Assembly: GCA_021299565.1 (NCBI GenBank)
Contig: JAJTHA010000209.1
Coordinates: 1 to 14,516, forward strand
Length of the DNA: 14,516 nt
Source of the DNA: Candidatus Caenarcanales bacterium
GTDB lineage: Bacteria; Cyanobacteriota; Vampirovibrionia; LMEP-6097
Reading direction: 5' to 3'
The notes beneath the pieces were generated by a model that was not told the DNA's origin, searched no databases, and was given only the letters and a program-made list of their open reading frames with translations. Position 1 is the stretch's first letter. Every line of letters begins with the position of its first letter. Position numbers and translations under genes: made by a program. Shown one piece after another: positions 6,862 to 12,627 of the stretch.

Positions 6862-7518
6862 TTAAGCAGCAGCGTAGCTGTAGCTTTCTAGAATTAAGCC
6901 TGAATACTTGAGAGTAGCAAAATTCTCTGACCAGTCTATACGACTGACTGAGGCGGTTGGAATATCTATTCTGAAAAAATTCTCTACAGGTATATTGAGA
7001 GCATTCATAATCGCTGCACGAATAAAGCCTGAATGAGTAACCAAAATGATTTTATTGCCGCATTGATAGTTTTTGAAAATATCATTTAGCGCCCGAGATA
7101 CTCTTGCAATGTATTCTGAAACGCTCTCACCATTTGGCGGAGCGAAATAGATAGGATCTTGTGACCAGCGTTCCCATAATCTAGGATTCTCGTCTCTTAC
7201 TTGCCAGTAAGTTTTACCTTCCCAGTCACCTTCTTTTTTTTCTGTTAAACCGCTGTGTTTGAAGTAAGTTGGCATTTTAACTGCTCTTGCAATTGTATCT
7301 GCTGTTTGAATAGTTCTATTGAGGGGACTAGCGAATATAGAATCGATTTTTAATTCAGAAAACCATGAACCCAAAATTTCCGCTTGGTAAAGACCATCAT
7401 CTGTTAATGGAACATCTGAGTTGCCGCAAATGCGACCTTTTTGAGTGGCAGTTGTTTCTCCGTGTCTTACTAAATATACGGTTTTTATGCTTTCGCTGGT
7501 GTCGAGTAAATCAACCAT
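6862..7518 (-). CDS. Histidine phosphatase family protein (phosphoglycerate mutase-like)
   Basis: A 218-residue cytoplasmic enzyme of the branch 1 histidine phosphatase superfamily. It shows the N-terminal VYLVRHGE motif (Arg18, His19 as the phospho-accepting residue, Glu21), then GNSDVPLTDDG, ASPLNRTIQTA with the second conserved Arg, an acidic segment TEKKEGDWEG, and LVTHSGFIRA with the second catalytic His162. These are the complete catalytic set. Sequence alone does not separate a cobalamin-pathway phosphatase (CobC), a GpmB-like enzyme and a general small-molecule phosphatase. No cobalamin genes lie nearby. It starts 3 nt after the stop of the YibE/F gene and has no Shine-Dalgarno sequence of its own, so it is very likely the second gene of that operon. 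Confidence 0.88.
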   Translation of the reverse strand: MVDLLDTSESIKTVYLVRHGETTATQKGRICGNSDVPLTDDGLYQAEILGSWFSELKIDSIFASPLNRTIQTADTIARAVKMPTYFKHSGLTEKKEGDWEGKTYWQVRDENPRLWERWSQDPIYFAPPNGESVSEYIARVSRALNDIFKNYQCGNKIILVTHSGFIRAAIMNALNIPVENFFRIDIPTASVSRIDWSENFATLKYSGLILESYSYAAA

Positions 7519-7521
7519 TTA

Positions 7522-8550
7522 TCAAGATGTTAGCATATCCTTTGGTTTTAATTTTTTCAACAAAAATACTGAAATAGCAGCAGTAATAGGAATCGCAAGA
7601 ATTAAACCAATGCTCCCAGCAGTAGCGGATATTAACTCGGTTGCAATAATTTCCAAATTCAAAAACCTCACCTGACTCTGGTTATAAAGAATCAAAAATA
7701 GTGGCACCGAAGATCCGGCATAAGCCAGAATAAGAGTATTTATCATGGTTCCCATGATGTCTTTCCCAACATTCATTGCATGTTGAAAAAGTGCTCGTGA
7801 ACTTTGATTCAGGTCGGTTTCATGAATTTCTTGAGTAGCACTTGCAATAGATATCGCTACGTCCATTGCTGCACCCAAACTAGAAATTAAAACACCGGCA
7901 GCAAGTATTCCCTGAAAATCATAAGTCTCAGTTTGGTTTGCAAGAAGTATTTGGGCTTCTTGACTAGCAAGCCCACTCAGTGGAGCGATTTTGGTTGCGA
8001 TAATTCCTAAAAAACCTGCGATGGTCACTCCCCCGACAGTACCTAAAGTTGCAGCAAGAGATTTCTTGTTGAAACCAGCAATTAAAATCATCGTAACCAA
8101 AGTAGCAAAAGCAGAAACTAAAATAGCGATGGGAATAGGTTCCCAGTGATTTTTGATAGCCGGAATGAAAATATAAACTACTCCAAGCCCTGTTAAAGCT
8201 AGTGATAATAAGGCCTTCACGCCTTTTGATCTGCCTATGGCAATTACAGTTATGATAAAAATTATAATTAAACCAATAACTGTAGGTTCTCTGTAATAAT
8301 CAGAAATATAAACTTGATTTGATTCATTATCAATAGTGACAATATATTTGTGATCTTTCTTTGCAAGAATTGCAAAAGCTTGGTTCGCAGGAATTACATT
8401 GGTGATATAGACCTCATCATTGGTGCTTTTTGGGTTGTAAATTTCTAATTTAACTACTTGTTCTTGACCGTTTGTCGTCTCACTATTAACTACTTCTTTT
8501 ACTTTTGCGATTTTAGATATATAAGAAGGTGTTTCAAAATCCGAGCTCAT
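7522..8550 (-). CDS. YibE/F family multi-pass membrane protein
   Basis: A 342-residue inner-membrane protein of the YibE/F family (transport function not established). Residues 1-88 form a soluble domain with beta-strand-like stretches (QVVKLEIYNP, KYIVTIDNE). About eight membrane segments follow from residue 91. Family-typical stretches include GRSKGVKALLSLALTG, the TLGTVGGVTIAGFLG region, ISSLGAAMDVAISIA, HAMNVGKDIMGTMINTLILAYAGSS and the closing LAIPITAAISVFLL. Many relatives have a membrane anchor before the soluble domain; none is seen here, and upstream extension is blocked by an in-frame TAA. ATG at 8550 was preferred to the upstream TTG at 8568 because TATTAT lies exactly 6 nt before it. 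The start region shares a short gap with divergent fliG. It heads an operon with the phosphatase gene. Confidence 0.85.
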   Translation of the reverse strand: MSSDFETPSYISKIAKVKEVVNSETTNGQEQVVKLEIYNPKSTNDEVYITNVIPANQAFAILAKKDHKYIVTIDNESNQVYISDYYREPTVIGLIIIFIITVIAIGRSKGVKALLSLALTGLGVVYIFIPAIKNHWEPIPIAILVSAFATLVTMILIAGFNKKSLAATLGTVGGVTIAGFLGIIATKIAPLSGLASQEAQILLANQTETYDFQGILAAGVLISSLGAAMDVAISIASATQEIHETDLNQSSRALFQHAMNVGKDIMGTMINTLILAYAGSSVPLFLILYNQSQVRFLNLEIIATELISATAGSIGLILAIPITAAISVFLLKKLKPKDMLTS

Positions 8551-8556
8551 ATAAAT

Positions 8557-8586
8557 ATAATAGATCAAATGATGTATTTAGCCCAA
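8557..8586 (-). promoter_or_regulatory. Promoter of the YibE/F-phosphatase operon
   Basis: On the minus strand: TTGGGC (8586-8581), an 18-bp spacer, TATTAT (8562-8557), then 6 nt to the ATG. No Shine-Dalgarno sequence. The -35 lies within a 10-bp direct repeat. Confidence 0.45.
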
Positions 8587-8622
8587 TTAAATTAATTCAA
8601 ATGCTGGAGAGCTAGCCCAATT
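8579..8622. repeat. Direct repeat TAGCCCAATT in the fliG/YibE-F gap
   Basis: TAGCCCAATT occurs at 8579-8588 and 8613-8622, 34 bp apart start to start, within a divergent intergenic region. A paired regulator site is possible, as is chance. Confidence 0.4.
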
Positions 8623-8630
8623 GGTGAGGG

Positions 8631-8644
8631 CTTAATTAATTAAG
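8631..8644. promoter_or_regulatory. Perfect 14-bp palindrome directly before fliG
   Basis: CTTAATTAATTAAG is a perfect palindrome ending 3 nt before the fliG ATG. It could be an operator or part of the promoter. No convincing -10 box at the usual 6-9 nt was found for fliG, and the AAGG inside the palindrome is too close to ATG for a good ribosome binding site. Confidence 0.35.
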
Positions 8645-8647
8645 GTC

Positions 8648-9682
8648 ATGGCAAAAACACAAACCTCAATTAAAAGCTGGTCTAAGCGAATGAAAGTCGC
8701 GGCACTATTAGTGCTTATGGATCAAGACGCTGCAGCAGGAGTGTTGAGAAGCTTTGATGATGATCACGAGGTTATTGCTCTTGCCAAAGAAATATCTATG
8801 GTTGGTACTTTAAGTGAATCAGATCAGGAAATTTTACTAAATGAAATGTATGATGCTCTACAAATTCAAAAAGGTGTTGCAAGTGGCGGACTTGATCTTG
8901 CTGAAACGATGCTAGTTGAAGCATACGGTCAAGATGGTGCCAATGAAATTATCGATAAGATGACTAATACTATTCAAAGAGTGCCTTTTGAATTTTTGCG
9001 TATAGTTGATGCAGAGCAAATCTCTACAACTATTCAACATGAGCACCCACAAGTTATAACTTTATTATTGTCGCATTTAAAAATAGAAAAAGCGGCGCAA
9101 GTCTTACAAAATTTACCTGAAAATATTCGTTCGGATATCGCTCTAAGACTGGCTCGTATGGATAGAACTAATCCCGAGATTTTATCAGTGGTTGAGCGTA
9201 TTTTAGAAAGACGCTTTGCTGGTGTTATGTCTCAAGGTGAAGTTCAAACTACTGCGAGTGGCGTTGAAGCTCTTGCCGAAATCCTCAATAGAGTTGATAG
9301 AAACACTGAGAAAAGAATTCTTGAAGATCTTGAAGGCGTTGATCAAGTGCTTGCAACTGATATAAGAAACTTGATGTTTGTATTTGAAGATATTATTAGA
9401 CTTGATGATAAGTCTATCCAAAGACTTCTTCGTGACGTTGATTCAAGAGATCTTTCATTAGCGCTTAAAGGAGCTAATGAAAATATTAGAGAAATTTTCT
9501 TTAGAAATATGTCTGAAAAAGCAGCTAAATTGATGCGCGATGATATAGAAATGATGGGGCCAGTACTAATGAAGGACGTATCAGAAGTGCAGACAAAGAT
9601 AGTCGGGATTGTCAGATCACTTGAACAAGCCGGTGAAATCATTATTATGGGTAATAGTGATGAAGATATGTTTATCGAGTAG
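8648..9682 (+). CDS. fliG: Flagellar motor switch protein FliG
   Basis: A rotor protein of the flagellar C-ring that bears the charged face meeting the stator. The 344-residue protein has all three domains: an N-terminal FliF-binding part (about 10-110), a middle domain with the EHPQ motif (132-135), and a C-terminal domain with MFVF (243-246) followed by ALKGAN and MSEKAAKLMRDDIEMMGPV. Against E. coli torque residues, Lys264, Asp288 and Asp289 are kept (Lys274, Asp298, Asp299), Arg281 is Lys (291) and Arg297 is Leu (307). No other flagellar gene is in the window, although fliG usually sits with fliF, fliH and fliI. A TPR-sulfotransferase gene follows after 3 nt, almost certainly in the same operon. 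Upstream is a short gap with a 14-bp palindrome and a divergent membrane-protein gene. Confidence 0.95.
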   Translation: MAKTQTSIKSWSKRMKVAALLVLMDQDAAAGVLRSFDDDHEVIALAKEISMVGTLSESDQEILLNEMYDALQIQKGVASGGLDLAETMLVEAYGQDGANEIIDKMTNTIQRVPFEFLRIVDAEQISTTIQHEHPQVITLLLSHLKIEKAAQVLQNLPENIRSDIALRLARMDRTNPEILSVVERILERRFAGVMSQGEVQTTASGVEALAEILNRVDRNTEKRILEDLEGVDQVLATDIRNLMFVFEDIIRLDDKSIQRLLRDVDSRDLSLALKGANENIREIFFRNMSEKAAKLMRDDIEMMGPVLMKDVSEVQTKIVGIVRSLEQAGEIIIMGNSDEDMFIE

Positions 9683-9685
9683 CAT

Positions 9686-11284
9686 ATGTCTGAACTATTG
9701 CAACAAGCGCAATTGCAGCATTCTCAGGGTAATTTAGAGCAAGCTCAAAAACTCTGTAAGCAAATATTACAAAATGAAATAAATACTGATGCCTTAAAGC
9801 TTCTCGCCATATGTTTTAGACAGCAAGGTAGATTTAATGATGCTCTTTCTTTTTTTGATATTGCGTTGAAAGCATCTAAAGATTCAGGAATAATTTTAGA
9901 AAAAGCAAAAACCTTAATTGCTCTTGCAGAAACTACTGGTGATCAGGATCTTCTGAAAGCAAGAGAGATATTGGGCGTTTTGCAGGAAAGATCAACTGAT
10001 GATTTGTTAGTCTTGAATGAATTAGCTAAAGTAAGTTCATTGCTCGAAGATTATGCTAGTGCAGAAAAATATTATCAGCAAATGATTTATAAATTTCCTG
10101 ATAGACCTGCTTTGCACAATAATTACGCAAGTTTATTAAAAGAGCAATCAAAATATCCTGAAGCTATAGAACAATATAAAACAGCAATTGATTTGAAGCC
10201 AAATTTATCAATAGCCTATTACAACTGGCTTCAAATAGATAAACAAATTGATAAAAGTCAAACTTTAAAACACCTTGAAGCAATTGATATTGAAAATTTG
10301 TCTAATATTGAGCAAATGTATCTTTATTTTGCCAGAGCTTTTATTTATGACAAATTTAAAGATCCCGAAAATGCTTTTATTAATTACCGTAAAGCCAATG
10401 ATATAAAACGCAAGCAATACGTTTTTAATGCAAATTATATTCATAAATCATTTTCAAATTTAGCTAATCTCTTGTTTGAAAAGTACAAGATTACTTTCAA
10501 TAGTATCGAAAAAGGTACTTCAAATGATTTCGTCCCTATTTTTATAGTTGGTATGCCGCGCTCAGGCTCAACGTTAATAGAACAGATACTCGCTACAAGA
10601 GATGATGTTTGCGGTTTAGGGGAAATAAATGATTTGAATCAATCAATAGGAACTCTTTTTAGAGAGGTGAATTTTGATGTTGATAATAACTTGAATATTT
10701 TTGCTGATATGACATTGGATCAAATTGAAAATTTGGCGATGACCTATAAGCAAAGCGTTTTAGCAAAAGCAAAAAGAAAAAATATAGATATTAGCAAGAA
10801 GAAATTTTTTGTTGATAAGATGCTGGCTAATTTTCGCTTTATTCCAATTATCAAATTGATGTTTCCTAATGCAATCATCATTCATGCTAAGAGAAACCCA
10901 ATGGATACTTGCTGGTCGTGCTATAAGCATTACTTTTCTGGAGAAGTTCCTTATGTCTATAATTTGACTGAGCTTGCGGTTTATTACAATGCCTATATGA
11001 GTATGATGGATTTTTATGAAGAAAAAATGCCTGATTCAATATATAGATTTGATTATGAGAGTTTCATCTCTGAGCCCGAAAATAACCTTGTTAAGTTTTT
11101 GGATTTTTGTGGTTTTGAGATGAATGATAGCTACTTGAATTTTTACAAAACTAATAATGGTGCTAAGACAGCTAGTTGCCTGCAAGTCAAAGAACCATTA
11201 AACTCTAAATCCATTGATTCTTGGCAAAAATATGCTCAGTATCTAGAAAATTTGGAAAAGAATATCGACAGTAAATACAAATAA
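9686..11284 (+). CDS. TPR-repeat sulfotransferase
   Basis: A 532-residue cytoplasmic protein that probably transfers sulfate from PAPS to an unknown acceptor. Residues 1 to about 200 are tetratricopeptide repeats (for example GNLEQAQKLCKQIL, GRFNDALSFFDIALKAS, EDYASAEKYYQQMIYKFP, SKYPEAIEQYKTAIDLKPN). Residues about 283-480 form the sulfotransferase domain: FIVGMPRSGSTLIEQIL carries the 5'-phosphosulfate loop (PRSGST, from about 291), and RNPMDTCWS carries the 3'-phosphate-binding Arg403 and Ser411. This TPR plus sulfotransferase layout is a known bacterial family, whose domain recalls protein-tyrosine sulfotransferases. It starts 3 nt after the fliG stop without a Shine-Dalgarno sequence, so it is probably read through from fliG. 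The acceptor (protein, glycan or lipid) cannot be told. Confidence 0.9.
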   Translation: MSELLQQAQLQHSQGNLEQAQKLCKQILQNEINTDALKLLAICFRQQGRFNDALSFFDIALKASKDSGIILEKAKTLIALAETTGDQDLLKAREILGVLQERSTDDLLVLNELAKVSSLLEDYASAEKYYQQMIYKFPDRPALHNNYASLLKEQSKYPEAIEQYKTAIDLKPNLSIAYYNWLQIDKQIDKSQTLKHLEAIDIENLSNIEQMYLYFARAFIYDKFKDPENAFINYRKANDIKRKQYVFNANYIHKSFSNLANLLFEKYKITFNSIEKGTSNDFVPIFIVGMPRSGSTLIEQILATRDDVCGLGEINDLNQSIGTLFREVNFDVDNNLNIFADMTLDQIENLAMTYKQSVLAKAKRKNIDISKKKFFVDKMLANFRFIPIIKLMFPNAIIIHAKRNPMDTCWSCYKHYFSGEVPYVYNLTELAVYYNAYMSMMDFYEEKMPDSIYRFDYESFISEPENNLVKFLDFCGFEMNDSYLNFYKTNNGAKTASCLQVKEPLNSKSIDSWQKYAQYLENLEKNIDSKYK

Positions 11285-11312
11285 AAGATTATATTTGTCT
11301 TTAGTTTATCCA

Positions 11313-11331
11313 CTCTTTTAAGTCAAAAGAG
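11313..11331 (+). terminator. Hairpin after the fliG operon
   Basis: CTCTTTT/AAAAGAG, a perfect 7-bp stem with a 5-nt loop, 29 nt after the sulfotransferase stop and ahead of the tRNA gene. There is no clean T-run after it, so it would be a weak terminator at best. Confidence 0.35.
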
Positions 11332-11332
11332 A

Positions 11333-11338
11333 TATTAT
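11333..11338 (+). promoter_or_regulatory. Candidate -10 box of tRNA-Tyr
   Basis: TATTAT lies 16 nt before the mature tRNA 5' end, a plausible place for the -10. No convincing -35 is seen. Confidence 0.35.
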
Positions 11339-11354
11339 TGTTTTGTTAGCCCGT

Positions 11355-11440
11355 GGGTAGGTGTCCGAGCGGCTAAAGGAGACAGACTGTAAATCTGTTC
11401 ACGCAAGTGTACGCTGGTTCGAACCCAGCCCTACCCACCA
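11355..11440 (+). tRNA. tRNA-Tyr (anticodon GUA)
   Basis: An 86-nt class II tRNA folded by hand. The acceptor is GGGTAGG/CCTACCC, with discriminator A and encoded CCA (11438-11440). The D-stem is TCC/GGA with loop GAGCGGCTAAA. The anticodon stem is ACAGA/TCTGT with loop CTGTAAA, GTA at 11389-11391. A long variable arm occupies about 11399-11412. The T-arm is GCTGG-TTCGAAC-CCAGC. The fold and long variable arm identify tyrosine tRNA. A strong AT-rich hairpin follows. Confidence 0.96.
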
Positions 11441-11446
11441 CTTTTT
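11427..11446 (+). repeat. tRNA-Tyr 3'-end repeat, copy 1 (inside the tRNA gene)
   Basis: AGCCCTACCCACCACTTTTT covers the tRNA 3' end and the first bases after it. It is repeated exactly at 11581-11600. Duplicated tRNA 3' ends are typical of site-specific integration sites. Confidence 0.7.
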
Positions 11447-11450
11447 GATA

Positions 11451-11486
11451 AAAATAAATACACATCTTGCGATGTATATTTATTTT
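11451..11486 (+). terminator. Hairpin downstream of tRNA-Tyr
   Basis: AAAATAAATACACAT (11451-11465) pairs with ATGTATATTTATTTT (11472-11486) with one mismatch and a 6-nt loop. The T-rich descending arm and position 11 nt after the tRNA suggest a terminator. Confidence 0.6.
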
Positions 11487-11524
11487 TATATAAGTATGAA
11501 TGATAGAGCGAGTTCAAACCCTAA

Positions 11525-11577
11525 GCAGCTTTGCTGCCGCTGGTTGTTTTTTAAATGGAATTGCTGTCGCAATTCCA
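11525..11577. repeat. Two small hairpins downstream of tRNA-Tyr
   Basis: GCAGC/GCTGC (11525-11537) with a 3-nt loop, and TGGAATTGC/GCAATTCCA (11556-11577), a perfect 9-bp stem with a 4-nt loop. The second ends just before the second copy of the tRNA 3' end. No gene is seen between 11441 and 11719; these hairpins, the tRNA-end copies and one repeat element are its content. Confidence 0.6.
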
Positions 11578-11580
11578 GAT

Positions 11581-11600
11581 AGCCCTACCCACCACTTTTT
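11581..11600 (+). repeat. tRNA-Tyr 3'-end repeat, copy 2 (att-like)
   Basis: Exact 20-bp copy of 11427-11446, 154 bp downstream. The bases upstream of it do not rebuild a tRNA. A degenerate third copy (GCCCTACCCGCCAT) lies at 11707-11720. Confidence 0.7.
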
Positions 11601-11633
11601 CGTAATTCAGCTACCTCAATCATAAATGTGTAG

Positions 11634-11703
11634 TTTAAAGTCATTGCGAGCCGCGAAGCGGCGTGGCAATCCATCTTAACTGATGCATCGTGGACTCCCA
11701 CGA
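11634..11703 (+). repeat. GAA-loop hairpin element, copy C, with truncated second half
   Basis: TTTAAAGTC leads into the hairpin at 11643-11670: outer stem ATTGC/GCAAT, bulge GA, inner stem GCCGC/GCGGC, loop GAA, bulge GTG, then CCA. A second half begins as in the 6711-6820 element (GGACT-N-CCACG, 11692-11702) but stops where the degenerate tRNA-end copy begins. Confidence 0.7.
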
Positions 11704-11706
11704 CTT

Positions 11707-11720
11707 GCCCTACCCGCCAT
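11707..11720 (+). repeat. tRNA-Tyr 3'-end repeat, degenerate copy 3
   Basis: GCCCTACCCGCCAT differs from the tRNA end by single substitutions. It reaches the last base of the stop codon of the MerR-type gene on the other strand. Confidence 0.5.
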
Positions 11721-12124
11721 TATTTACGAGAAATTTTTTCCATAATCGGACAACACGAAGTTTTCATCTTGCCATTGCATGATTGATCAAGTTTTTCTAG
11801 ATCTTCTTTAATTAAGCTTAGTTTGGATATCTCGGTATCGAGCTCAAGAATTTTTCTTTTGATAATTTTCTTTACATCTAAGCCAATCGCTTTTTTATTA
11901 AATTTCAAATCAACTAGTTCTTTAATCTCTTCAAGCTTGAAACCCAGTTCTTGAGAATTCTTTATAAAGAGTATATGCTCAAGATAGGAAATATCATAGT
12001 CTCTATAGTTAGATTCAGTTCTATTGGGCTCAGGAAGCAAACCTAAGCTTTCATAATATCTAATAGTCTGTAGATTCACTCCAGCTTTTTCTGCAAGTTT
12101 TCCAATAGTTAATTTCTCAGCCAC
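11720..12124 (-). CDS. MerR-family metal-type transcriptional regulator
   Basis: A 134-residue regulator. Residues 5-45 form the winged-helix DNA-binding part of the family (TIGKLAEKAGVNLQTIRYYESLGLLPEPNR then NYRDYD). A hinge helix and a long dimerisation helix (about 80-113) follow. The C-terminal metal loop has Cys116, Cys124 and Cys125 followed by PIMEKI. Cys116 to Cys125 has the spacing of MerR Cys117-Cys126, and Cys116 to Cys124 that of CueR Cys112-Cys120. The residue matching MerR Cys82/CueR Ser77 appears to be Gly or a neighbour, so the metal cannot be named. The start is GTG, 5 nt after the stop of the exported His-rich gene, so the two form an operon. The likely operator is the dyad at 12572-12594 in front of that operon. 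Confidence 0.9.
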   Translation of the reverse strand: MAEKLTIGKLAEKAGVNLQTIRYYESLGLLPEPNRTESNYRDYDISYLEHILFIKNSQELGFKLEEIKELVDLKFNKKAIGLDVKKIIKRKILELDTEISKLSLIKEDLEKLDQSCNGKMKTSCCPIMEKISRK

Positions 12125-12129
12125 CAGAA

Positions 12130-12567
12130 CTATTCTAGCGATTTTTCTACGATAATGTTCTCATTAGTGCTAGTTCTTTTACTGGTTTCAGTAGTATAAG
12201 CAAATCTTACGCCGCTATTAGTACCTTCACTGATATTTCTAAAGTCAATTAGTACGATGTACGTATCCGCATCACCAACAAATTTGTAAGCTAAAATCCC
12301 GTCTTTGTAATAGTCAGCAGTAACTGTTTTAAACTCATCAACATCACCCGAGTGAAAAGTTTGATCTATTCTGACAATTGCTCCTTTACGGTTTTTGCGA
12401 ACTGATTTAATTACAAAATGTCCAATATGATGATCGCCTGCTGATATTTCATATTTACTACCTTTCTGTTCAAATAGTGCAGCGACTGGATCATGATCAT
12501 GACCCTCATGAGCAAATGCCGCATTGGCACAGATAAAGAGAACTAATAACCATAGTAATTTTTTCAT
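12130..12567 (-). CDS. Exported His-rich protein, probable periplasmic metal binder
   Basis: A 145-residue protein whose family I do not recognise. A clear signal peptide (KK, then LLWLLVLFICANA) ends at AFA (17-19). Cleavage there would leave His20 as the first residue of a mature HEGHDHD tip. A second His group, DHHIGHF, lies at 45-51. The rest alternates short beta-strand-like stretches (IVRIDQTF, AYKFVGDADTYIVLIDF), suggesting a small beta-sandwich. A free N-terminal His with further His residues is a common copper-binding arrangement (CopC begins this way), but copper is inference here. It is first in an operon with a MerR-type regulator, under a consensus promoter covered by a dyad. It is divergent from mutM across 60 bp. 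No Shine-Dalgarno sequence is present. Confidence 0.75.
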   Translation of the reverse strand: MKKLLWLLVLFICANAAFAHEGHDHDPVAALFEQKGSKYEISAGDHHIGHFVIKSVRKNRKGAIVRIDQTFHSGDVDEFKTVTADYYKDGILAYKFVGDADTYIVLIDFRNISEGTNSGVRFAYTTETSKRTSTNENIIVEKSLE

Positions 12568-12571
12568 GCAA

Positions 12572-12594
12572 ACATTATAGCTATGCTATAGGGT
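12572..12594. promoter_or_regulatory. Dyad operator, probably for the MerR-type regulator
   Basis: Core TATAGC-TAT-GCTATA (12576-12590), with outer bases AC...GT at the ends giving a 23-bp AC(N)GT dyad, the general form of MerR-family operators. It overlaps the -10 and most of the spacer of the operon promoter. Confidence 0.55.
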
Positions 12595-12602
12595 TTTGTC
12601 AA
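12574..12602 (-). promoter_or_regulatory. Consensus promoter of the metal-operon candidate
   Basis: A perfect TTGACA (12602-12597), 17-bp spacer and perfect TATAAT (12579-12574). The -10 ends 6 nt before the ATG, so the mRNA should start at or next to the start codon. Classic MerR-activated promoters have 19-20 bp spacers; this one has 17, which would suit repression better. Confidence 0.8.
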
Positions 12603-12611
12603 TAAATTACC

Positions 12612-12620
12612 TGATAATAT
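12612..12620 (+). promoter_or_regulatory. Extended -10 box of mutM
   Basis: TGA-TAATAT, an extended -10 (TGN plus hexamer), 7 nt before the GTG start. No good -35 is seen, which extended -10 promoters tolerate. Confidence 0.45.
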
Positions 12621-12627
12621 TTTCTTT

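Noticed and set aside
7365..7675. Two plus-strand frames opposite the phosphatase and YibE/F genes
   Set aside because: Both lie against well-supported coding sequence and mutually overlap.
7522..8568. TTG at 8568 as the YibE/F start
   Set aside because: The ATG at 8550 has a -10 box at the spacing seen elsewhere; the extra six residues add no recognisable feature.
9203..9642. Two minus-strand open frames opposite fliG
   Set aside because: They overlap each other and the conserved FliG C-terminal domain; no start signals or protein features.
11361..11582. 73-codon plus-strand frame starting inside tRNA-Tyr
   Set aside because: It runs through the tRNA and its terminator hairpin; not a plausible protein gene.
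11525..11670. CRISPR array
   Set aside because: The repeats here are few, of different kinds and unevenly spaced; there are no cas genes.
11441..11719. A full genomic island at tRNA-Tyr
   Set aside because: No integrase or cargo lies between the visible tRNA-end copies; only att-like scars can be supported.
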